From Lactarius indigo (lineage: Eukaryota > Basidiomycota > Agaricomycetes > Russulales > Russulaceae), in the NCBI GenBank assembly GCA_025766275.1, contig JAFKAC010000223.1:1-56902 (forward strand): a stretch of DNA of 56,902 nt. The letters are read 5' to 3'. The notes under the pieces are model-generated. The model saw nothing but the letters and a program-made list of their open reading frames with translations, had not been told where the DNA came from and made no database searches. The position numbers and the translations under genes are program-made. Each line of letters starts with the position of its first letter. The first letter of the stretch is position 1. This document shows, one piece after another, positions 35,590 to 47,200 of the stretch.

Positions 35590-36024
35590 GCAGGCGAATT
35601 CGTATTGCGATGGCCGGAAATACAGTTTTACCCTGTTCGTATTAACGTGCTTGCCCCGACTTCCACGGCTGTACTCCGCAGCCGGGGTTCATGACTCACT
35701 GATACTTGGCCAACTCCCGTTACGATTTAGGTGCTGCGCACGCCCCAGGTTCATTAAGAGAGACCTGTCGTTGCCATGATAGTAGAGTTGGCGCAGGATT
35801 GACTGCATGCATTCCCGACCGGGCCCAGTCATCAACATCCTCAAGTTTGTGGGTATCGTCGTCATACACAATGCCAGAAACAGGGAAAATATACGATAAC
35901 GATCGAACACATCTACGGTACGATGCATGGAGACGACTACATTAAGCCGCATCATTCTCGTTGTCTGCCTTGGCGCAGGACAAAGTGCCTGACTCCGGTA
36001 GTATATACAAATGCGACGATCAAA
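35590..36024 (-). repeat. Shared 3' flanking module of DUF6533 genes (copy C)
   Basis: Read on the minus strand it aligns to the 3' flank of copy A, including AATCGTAACGGGAGTTGGCC and CCGGCCATCGCAATACGAAT, exact or nearly so. No shared open frame. Confidence 0.6.
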
Positions 36025-37825
36025 CTAAACCTGCTCCCAAACAGGGTCTTGGTCTTTGGGGACCTCGTCTCGGGCTCTAGCATCCACCACTATCGACTTG
36101 TCGATGCGCACCTGAAGATCAAAGTCGTTCTTTGTGTTGTCAAACTCGTCCTGTGACCTTGGCGTATCATCTTGTTCGGCTCTTGTCTGCAGGTTTGTCC
36201 CCTTGACGAAGCGCAAAGTGGACGTGGTCGCACGGAAATTTGGTAGCTGGGCCAAACCGATTGACTTTTGAACTATTCCGGTGTCTGTTAACTTCTTAGT
36301 GACCGCACGGCGTTTGAGAGATAGCTTACGTACCACGAAGATGGATGAGAATGCGTTGGCTCATGATCCACGTGACCGAATACTCAAACGATGCACTAGG
36401 ACCAGCACGATAAGGCTTATGGGGAAGGCGTAGAATGGGTATGGAAATACCCGGTGGTTTGAAGGACATGGTCGGTGCCCCGAAACATCAATATGTTCGC
36501 CAAATTTGTGACTGCACGGAACGAGGTCAACTGTACTCGATGGTCGACGGAGAGAAGTTAGAGAACATACGCGTCAGTACAACGAAATATCCAAGACCAT
36601 CGTACAGTAATCTTGCTTTACAAGTCAGAATTTCACAATTGCCATAACCGAGACGACTTACATCTTGAAGAGCCGCGAGGTACTGGAGCAAGTCAGACTT
36701 GAGGGTAAACTTTATAGAAGTATGCCCTACCCGGATGCTACGGACTTGACTTTCATGAGGTAGACGGTTGAGATCGACAATGTAAGACAATCGTATAGCA
36801 TCGCTACCAGGTAAAATGACCAGGTAGAGATTGGGCTTTGTGGATGCGCGCTGGAGACTATACAACTTCGGTACCGTCAGGAAGGGGGGCACTTTAGCAT
36901 TCAAGCGAATGATGCGTACTTTCCCTTGCGTAGTCATGTGGATTTCAATCACCATACTCACGGACACTAACCACGGTACTCACATCCGTCATTACAGCTG
37001 AATGGTATAATGTCAGTATGGTGATGACTCGTGCGGAAAAGCTTTCTCGACTCACGAATCCGGTCATATAGACTGGAAAACCATTGAAACTGCTTCGATG
37101 TCAAAACAGGAAGCACCCCATTGGAGACGAAGAAAACTGACTGCAGTACCCATAATGTATGTTGATAAGAGGGTCCTCCCTACCCAGAGATTTCTTTGGG
37201 AAATACCATACGTCCTAAAGCTCATCATTAGACTCGAGATAAGGCTAGTAGAACGGAACTCACCGAATACCCAGGATTGCCTGCGACACCATTATCTGGA
37301 TCACTGTCATACTAGTCAGACAGGAGTGCCAACGCGGTGCAGCTATTGAACCCGTACCTTTAAGCGCAGGAGCGGCTAGGCGGTAGTGCTCGCAGGCTTT
37401 GGGCGTGAAGCCGTGGTAGAAAAATCCTACGTTGCTGACAACCAGTACAATTATGCTGGTGTAACTACATAGACTGTGAGGCATTGATACCCAATCGACA
37501 AAGAGAGAATACCCACCGAATAAGAACAAATAATATAAATCCCAAACTGTCCGTAACCAATGTTAACTGATTACGGACTCTTCGCGGACGTGAATCAAAA
37601 CATCTAACCTTCGCCGATTAGAGGACTTATAGAACCGGTATTCTGCGGGGAGGGTGATGAAATAACTAGACGGATATGAGTCCCCACGAGAGGTCACGAC
37701 CCGCAAAGGATAACATACTCATAAGTGGCCATAGTCAGCGACGCAATGCGTAGGTTATTATCTGCCGCAATAGCGCCAGAACTGGGATATATAGTTGTGG
37801 CGGCCGCGACTACTCCTTCGGCCAT
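36025..37825 (-). CDS. DUF6533 seven-helix membrane protein, copy C
   Basis: Same exon plan as copies A and B; ATG at 37825, TAG at 36025. Start MAEGVVAAATTIYPSSG; core ATYDYFITLPAEYRFYK and FVLIRYTSIIVLVV. The 5-nt microexon is at 36920-36924. The last intron uses an acceptor a little further downstream than B (AGTTAACAG), giving the tail start DTGIVQKSIGLAQLP. The C-terminus WEQV matches B. All junctions checked keep phase. A TATATA box is at 37925-37930, 100 bases upstream. It is closest in sequence to copy B. Confidence 0.83.
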
Positions 37826-38627
37826 TACTTATGTTTTTGGTTACTTAGAGAAATATGCAAGAGTAATAGGTGTAGGGGAAAGGAAAAGGAGACCAGGCTG
37901 TCATCGTATTCGTGTGTAATTAAGTATATAATGCAGAGGGGGGCAGCCGCGTTGTTGTCTCAGGGAATGAGGCTCGTGCCAGAAATTCCAAGTAACGAGA
38001 GTACGGTGCGCCAATATGAGGAGCGACCACAGCTCTATTTCTTCCAGAATCGGCACATAGAGACAAAAGGGCTCGCGAAAATGTTAAGCGATAGGGTTAT
38101 GAAGGGAGAGTCCTAGAAGGCGTTAGCTATTTTTTGCACCCCTGCGCATATCGGGCACGCTAATCAAGGTCATTTGGCCATGTCCTTACACATTCGAATC
38201 AAGCTGAGGGGTGTTTGTGCGCCTGCAATTAACACTAGGCACTGGCAAATTCAAGTCAAACGAATCGAACTTGTAGCCCGTAAGGTGATGCCTGTAAGAT
38301 GATGTAAGATGACGACATGAAAAGTAAGCGCTAGTGAGCTTCCGGCCCGGACCCGGAGCCGAGTCTAGACGCCGGCTCTAGCCAAGAGAGGTGAGCTGTT
38401 GCAGCTACAACGATAGCACAAGTACACATACACACCTACAATATGACACCACACATGTCCAATGAATTCCCCAAAGCATGATGCCTGCAGTCGCACCATA
38501 GGCCGCACTGTGTCCACCGACCAGATGACTGTGAAAGGTTGGTGTTGAGTCCGTCCCAACGGCATCACATAGAACCCAGCTCCCGTCAAGGGCGCACTAA
38601 AAGTACAAGTAAATGAGACAATATAGA
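37826..38627. other. Spacer between DUF6533 copies C and D
   Basis: About 800 bases. The right half is the 3' flank of copy D and keeps a short part of the shared module (CAGTCATCTGGTCGG region near 38515-38530, minus strand). A short GTAAGATGAT tandem is near 38290. No gene seen. Confidence 0.45.
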
Positions 38628-40473
38628 CTAAACATCATGATATTCCCGTTCCCAAAAGGATTTGGGAGAAGTGTAATAACCTTGCTCTCTGGAGTCCTTG
38701 GCTTGCAGCCCACCATCCACAACTATCGACCTCTCAACGCGCACCTCGAGATCGAAATCGGTCTCCGTGTTGCCACACTCATCCGGTAACCCTGGAGTGT
38801 CATTTCGTTTAAGAGTTGTCTTGTGTTTTGCCTCTCCATCGAAGCGCACCGCGGACGTGATCGCACGGTTTGTGGGTAGCTGGCCTACAACGACAGACTT
38901 CTGCTCCATTCTCGTCTCTGGCAATAATTTAAGTCGAAAAGGCGATTCGAGCAATAGCTCACGAAGCCTCACGTACCATGAAGATGAATGAGAATCCGTT
39001 GGCTCATAATCCAAGTGACCGAATACCCAAGCGACGCACTGGGATCGTCTCAATAGGGCAACGACAGGGGATATAAAATAGGGAAATACCCGCTGGTTTG
39101 AATAGCGTGATGTGTACCCCGAAACAGGACTATGTTCGCCGCGTTCATAACTGCGTGGAAGAGGTCAGTCATATTCGATGATCGACAGAGAGAACATACG
39201 CGTCAACACAACGAAATATCCGAGGCCATCGTAAAGTATACTTGCTTTGTAATAAGACCTTTTTAGAAAAATACCAAATTGTATCACCTACACCTTCACG
39301 AGCCACAAAGCACTGCCACTAGTTCGAGTCAGACGCGACAGTAGACATAATAGGAACGTGACGCACGAAGATGCTACAGTCCTGACTTTCATCAGGTAGA
39401 AGATCGAGATCGATAATGTAAGGCAATCAAACAACATCGCTACTAGGTAAAACGACCAGGTAGAGATTGCGCGTTGCGGATGAATGCTAGCGCTTGTGCA
39501 ACTTGTCATTGTGTCAGAAAAAATCCGGGCGATAGTACTGAGGACAAACTATACGTACTTTCCCTTATCAGAATTAGTAGGTATAGTCCCGCGGACTTCA
39601 ATCAGCACCTGCAAGTCCACTAAGGGCCGTACTCACGTCTATCAGTACAGCTGAACGGTACTCTGTCAGAACTGTGATGATGTACGGGCATGCCCTCCTG
39701 ACTCACGCATCCGAGAAAATAGACTTGAAAACCATTGGAACTGTGCCTCGGTCAAAACGGGAAGCATCGCCTCAAGAGCTGAGAAAACGGACTCCAGTGG
39801 CCATAATATACACCAACAAAAGGGTCCGGCCTACCCAACGCTTGCGTTGGGAGATGTTATACGCCCTAGAGCTCCACATCAGACTCGAGATGAAAACAGT
39901 AAAACCGAGACTCACCGAATAGCCAGGATTGCCTGCGACACCATTGTTTGGACAACTTCCAGACTAGTCAACCGGGAGTACCGCGCAGCGTAGCGCACTG
40001 AACCGTACCTTTGAGGGCGGGGACAGCCAAGTGGAAATGGTCGCAAGAATTTGGCGTGAAGCCGCGATAGAAAAACCCCACATTACTAAGAACCAGTACA
40101 ATTATGCTTGTGTAACTGCAGAGAATGTGAGAAGGTTATGCGACTGACAATGTGAGAAGACCCGCCGAATAAGGACAAATAATACAAGACCCGAGCTATC
40201 CACCAAATGTTAACCGATTAGGAATGTTATGAGCATGAATGGGAGCCTCTCACCTTCTGCGACCAGAGGACCTATAGAATCGGTATTCTGCAGGAAGGGT
40301 GACGAGATAACTAGGTGGACATGAGTCTCCACAAGAAGTCGCGATCTGCAATTGACGACATACTCGTAAGTGGCGATGGTCACCGACACAATGCGTAAGT
40401 CATTATCTGCCGTCATAGCACTCGGAGTGGGGATTATTTCGGAGGTAGCGAGCTCAGACCGTCCCATGATCAT
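38628..40473 (-). CDS. DUF6533 seven-helix membrane protein, copy D
   Basis: The most diverged of the four, with the same exon plan. ATG at 40473 (a second in-frame ATG at 40467), stop at 38628. Start MIMGRSELATSEIIPTPSA; core ATYDYLVTLPAEYRFYR and FVLIRYTSIIVLVLSN. The 5-nt microexon is at 39559-39563. Intron 3 has a GC donor (TTCG|GCGGGT) where the other copies have GT. The tail is longer and differs from A-C after the shared VERSIVVDG block, ending EREYHDV. A TATATATA box lies about 95 bases upstream (40563-40574). Reading frame intact. Confidence 0.82.
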
Positions 40474-41220
40474 TATTGGAACCTCCGACTAGTCAGAGGG
40501 GAAATAAAAGTGGGGGGAGAAGGGATAAGAAATCGTAAACATCTGAATAGTCGGGTGGAAGTATTATATATATAATGCGTGCGGGGTCCGCGTCCTTTAA
40601 GGCAATCTCGCTCTTCCTGGGGAGAGCTCTATACTAGTGCCAAGCAGTGAGTCGGCCCCTCGATCAGGGACCATAGCCCTGCAGCCAGGTAGCCGGATAT
40701 AAGTCTCCAGCAATATCTTTTTTACCTCGAGGATTTGTGGCTTGTGACAGGTGCCGGGACAACCTACTTTGATACGACTGGTTGATCAGTTAACCTTAGG
40801 ACGTTGAGTGGCGATACAGCACCTACAAGGGATTCATCTGCCAGTCGAATGACCATGTCAGCGCCATAGAATGTGTCAAAGAGCGCGTGAGTGTTAGTTG
40901 TCCCACGATGTCGGAAAGTGTGAGTTATGTACACAAATCGGTCATCCACTCCTCGAATGGACACAGATAGTTTGAAGAGGAATTGAATTATTTATTTTTT
41001 CCCTGACTAATGCCCAGAGAATGCCACAAAGAAATGCCACAAAGAATCTTAGTTGAGGGACGAGAGGGGTTGAGCTCAGCCCGCCTCGAGATCTTGCACA
41101 CCCACCGATACGAGCAGGTAATTAGGTTGGCAACCGACTTCTGCCACCGATATGTCGCCACAGGCACTCCAATAAACCACCGAGACAGGTCCCAAGCAGG
41201 CTCGAGGTGAGGAGAGCTCA
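40474..41220. other. Copy D promoter and PIH1 3' flank
   Basis: About 750 bases. Holds the TATA-like box at 40563-40574 and the upstream element at 40753-40771 of copy D. The right end is the PIH1 3' flank. This is the right border of the accessory island. Confidence 0.5.
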
Positions 41221-42437
41221 CTACGCCACTATCACAAGGCATCGTTCTTTCGTGCGCCACTCGGCTCGAGCCCCATCAACGTCCAAATTACGGTCACGTT
41301 TAAGCATTAGGGCGTGTTCTGCTTCTTGCGGACTGATACCAGTAGGGAAAAGCGCTCGTCCGAAGGCCGAATCAGGCAAGTTTAGGTCAATGTCGAGCAC
41401 ATATAGACCCGGGATGACCAAGGTGAGTCGGCGGGATTCGATATCAAGCGTTGCGGATGCAATGGTAGCACGAGTCTGGAAGGTGGTGTGATATGACCAT
41501 GGCCGGAGCAGAAATAGTAAGGAAACTGAGGACGTACAAGTCTCGGAACTTGGACCGTGATAAAAATGTCTTGGTCCTCTTTCTTCCATGTCCAGGAAGG
41601 GCGCTCGGAAGTACTTTCGTTGTGGAGCTCCGAGAGTCCTTTAGGTGGGTAAGGGGAATAGAGATCTCCCGACCCGTCAACACCAGGAACTTCTTCAACA
41701 AGTCGCTTTGACGAGGTATTCCCTGGAGAAACATCCCGATAGCGGTCATTGGGGAACAATTCAGCGGGGATGGAGATTATTCGCTGCTCAAGGACGCCTT
41801 TCGAGGTGATGTTGGGCGTTCCAAGTGTACGGGATAGCGAAAACGAGTTCTGTACCTCAATCTGTTTCAGGGCGCGTTCTAGATCGTGGTAAAGGATATG
41901 AGCTTCAATAGATCTGGAGGCACGAGTATTGCAAAACCGGAGTTATTTGATCGAACGACAACAAGTCCAGTTACAACCCGTGGATGACGATGACGCTTAC
42001 CGATCAAAAACTTCTTAACATCGACATCTTTCAACACGCGGCCTTTGAACGACGAGTGATAGATACAGTCAAAGACGACAGAAGGGTTTCCCGCTAGGCA
42101 AAATAGCGAGTTAGCAAGACAAGTCCCCAGCCATGACGCACAGGATCGCACCTTTGTCGGTATCCAGGCGGCCGTCGGATACGAAGATATAGATTGTGTC
42201 GCCCCCGTTATCTGACAGTGTTTGATGGTCGCCAGTCAGCGTCGCCGTGGCAAGTTCGAGGGCTTTATCAACTCCATTAAGAGGTGGCGGGACGTCTTTC
42301 GACCAAGCTATGTTAACGAAAACCTTAAGACCTTGAGGGAGTGCGGCTCGGTTGAGGAGTCCCGGGTGTAGTAATTTTGATTTGACGCAGAAGCCGGGCG
42401 AAGGCGAAATGTTGATATTTTTCCAAGTTGAGGTCAT
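41221..42437 (-). CDS. PIH1: PIH1-domain protein (Nop17/PIH1D1-like)
   Basis: Subunit of the R2TP complex (Rvb1, Rvb2, Tah1, Pih1) that works with Hsp90 in box C/D snoRNP, RNA polymerase and PIKK assembly. Four exons: 42437-42152, 42093-42001, 41878-41538, 41475-41221; 324 aa. The PIH1 domain (15-190) shows GFCVKSKLL, LPQGLKVFVNIAWSKDVPPP, DTDKAGNPSVVFDCIYHSS and LSRTLGTPNITSKG. The C-terminal half has the CS-like fold expected for Pih1 (DIFITVQVPRL, LVIPGLYVLDIDL). All junctions agree in phase. The gene is divergent from DAHP synthase, with 161 bases between starts. Confidence 0.9.
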
Positions 42438-42501
42438 GACAATCGATAAGGGCAAAAAGTCAGCCAGTCAACACTCTTACTCTAACCTTAACTTCCGAGT
42501 C

Positions 42502-42518
42502 GAGTCACTGTCGAGTCA
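42502..42518 (+). promoter_or_regulatory. Two Gcn4/Cpc1-type sites in the PIH1/DAHP synthase promoter
   Basis: GAGTCA at 42502-42507 and again at 42513-42518 (TGACTC on the other strand), 11 bases apart and about 80-97 bases before the DAHP synthase ATG. This is the core bound by Gcn4/Cpc1 in general amino acid control, fitting the first enzyme of aromatic amino acid synthesis. Function is inferred. Confidence 0.5.
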
Positions 42519-42598
42519 CAATGGACGAACAGGCTCAAAAACACTCTCTATCGAGATTTAGGCGTCAGTTGTTCAAAATTTGCTAATTTCTCGTATTC

Positions 42599-44076
<1,478 letters not shown>

Positions 44077-44280
44077 ATAAATAAGTCAGCAATGGTACCC
44101 GCGTTCTAGATCGTCTCCGTCTCGTCTCCGTCGCAAAGCCTTGTATCATTATAATTACAAATACAGATGTCCTCCCCACCAGTTGTTTGGGAGAAGAAAA
44201 TGGACCACGAGGTCGAAATACGAGGCTACAGATGGGCATGGGAAGCGTGCAGAAATCATCGAAAAAAAAACTAGCGGACC

Positions 44281-47200
44281 CTAACTATTTATCTGCTCTG
44301 CAGCCGATCCAGTTCGCCATACGTGCAAGACCTCGTCGAGAGAGCGCATAGCCCACCCAGATCCAAGTGTCGTGGTCATTTGTGTACCTGTGGCGTGAAG
44401 GACCTCACGTACGCCACGTTCCAGTGCCGCGGCGTCTCCGCCCGATCCTTCTGGAGGAGGCAATTCGACACAGGCGGCGTGTGCGCGCTGCGCAAGGCCT
44501 TGGAGTACCCTGAGAAGCGTGGAAACCGGCACGTTATTCCGAATCAGGTACCAAGCGATCGCGCCTGCGCCAACAGCGTCTACCATGGTTGTCGGGATAG
44601 CATCCCCACGCGCGTATGCCCCAAGGGAAGCCAAGAATGCGGGGTCGGTGCGGACGGCCTCGAGTTGCTGGTCGAGCGCAGACAGCGTGCCGGATAACGT
44701 CCCTTCGCGAATCAATGGCGCACGAGAGCCGTTCTCGCCTCTTCCACTGAATCGCCTCTCGTAGACCTTGCTGTAGAAGTCGACCGCAAAACGGAGGTCT
44801 TGCAAACGCAGATGGAAGTAGCGCGAGGAAGGCTTCATGGTGCGATACCGGTATAGGAGGAGATGGGACTGCAATGTCTGGGGCTTATCTTGGAGTATGC
44901 AATCGAGTAAACTCGCGCGGCAGTACGCGTTGAAGACCTGTTCCGGGCCAATTTCCGATCCATTTCGGCAGAGGTGGTCGGCGAACGCTAGGAAAAACGG
45001 GTCGTTCGAAAATGAGGAGATAAATTGGTTGAGGTCCCCGGCGGGATGCGCCTTAGTATCTGTGAGCCGCGGAAAGTCAAGGGTGGCGGCATCACCTGAG
45101 GATGACCCCGAGCGCACGAACAGGCTGCGGCTCCCCTTGGGGTCTTCCAGATAGCTTAAAAACGCGGTTCGGCGCTTGACGTAAATGGTTTGACTGCGAA
45201 GAAGCGACTCCTTGTGTCGCCGCACATTTGCTAAATCAAGGTAGAACGGCCAGTACCTAGGAGTGTCGACACGGATAGAAAGAACTCTATCGAAATCGGG
45301 GATGAGGGTAGGAGAGATTAATTGGGCCATTTCGACGTCTGCACCTTCTTTGACCTTTATCTTGATGGGGAGGTAGACGATTTCCTTCGTGTCGACATCC
45401 CGCGAGATGAGACACCTCGGTTCAACAGCCAAGACCCATAAGTGCCTAAGAGCTTGCAAATACGATTTGTTGTCTGAGGAGACGGGAGCAAACCGGGGAA
45501 AGAAGGCGGCTACTAAACACGCGATGGCCGCATCTGAGCTTCCTAACGTGTATCGGCCCCCACCTAGGAACAAGAGACCCAGCGACATGTGGGTAGCCAT
45601 GTGAGTGCCGTAGCGCATAGCCTGGTTGTACATGCCGAACGAGTACCGAAGTCTCCGCAGGCAATTAATTTCACCAGTCCCTGCCATGACAACATTCAAG
45701 GAGATTGATATCAGGTTCAATCCGTCGCGAATCGCATGTCTCTTGATTTTATGATCGTATGCCGGGCCTGCGTGATAACCCTTGTGAACGGAGATAAAGC
45801 CAGCTATGCTCTGCTGACTCACCATTCGTGTATGCTAAACGGCTGAACGTGTCGTAATAGTTGATAAGCAGTAAGTACGGTTCTTCCCGGGCCGTGCCCG
45901 CGTATTTGAGGGCTATCGCGAAGCAACAACCTGCAACAATGTTGTAGAACGCGAGGTCAATAGCATCGTCTATTGTCTTTCTTTGCGCACGTCCATCCAA
46001 CTCTTTGGCGATGTAGGTTGGGAGTTGCGCGTCAACCCATTCTCGGGTAGGTGTGATCCGGTCCCAGAGGATGAGGTTCCGAGCTAACGTGCGTAACAGC
46101 AAGAAGTTCGGCGGGATATGGTTCAAGGCCATGACCGTGTCCGGGATGGTGAGTATGTCAGCGACTTCTTGACTCTCTGTTCTCAGGTACATCAGCCCGA
46201 GGGCTATGGTCGCCGCAGGAGAAGTAAGGTTGATGTCGAATGCTGCCCGCGTACGTCTGCTGCGCATATGTGAAGGGGCCTCCCCGTGAATGAGGATTCG
46301 CAGTTCTGAAACTAATGCTTCATCGGCAGGTACAGGTACAACAGAGCCGCCGCCTAACGTGACCATCCCGAAAGCAAGTGCTGCAGCCATGGCATAGGCT
46401 TCGCGGTGTTCGTTGCTGAGGTCTGGTTGAGTGAGGTCATTGCGGCAGATTTGCTTGAGACAGACTTCAGCCATCCGTCTGTTTTTCGAGCCCATGTATA
46501 GGAGACCAAGACCGACGAGGCCCGCAGCTTGGGTTATTAAAGGGACATTAAGATCTATTGTAGGCGTGGGGAGAAGAGCAGGGGTGTGTACGGCAATCAG
46601 TTTGGTCACGTGCCGGTTCCCACTGCCAACATTCGCTGCGGATAGACCAAGCAATATGCCGATGGACGTTAGGTCGTGCTTGGGGGTCAAGTAGCCAAAA
46701 GTATGCCAGGTCAACATCTCCCGGAGATGGCCTGTCAACCCCAGTCCGTACAAGAACCCGGCGTGTTCGGGTGTCAACTCGGAGGGCCTATTGAACTTGA
46801 TCCACGAACTTTCGATGGCATTTGAGGAAGGAGATATCCTCAGCGCTGCGGCAACGCCGTTGTGGAAGTCTCCCCAATTGAGGCTGTCCAGAGGAATTTT
46901 GTTCGGCTCTGGGGCAATAGTGATATTCTGAGGTTGAATGTGTATCGAAAACTCTATCTTCGGGATGGCATATGCTTCTCGGGTAACTGTAGGTACGGAA
47001 CCAAACGTGAACATAGCACGGCCCAAGGGTAGAGCAAGCGTTCGTTCCGCAATCCTGAGCACGTGGTTCTGCTGTTCCTTGGCTTGATCATGTTCACTGT
47101 GAGAAGATGTCACATTAATGCTACTATCGCAGAAAGCGATCAAAAGCGCACCTGAGCTCAGGACGTTCAATCATTCTAACTGTCGGTACTTCCGAGGAGC

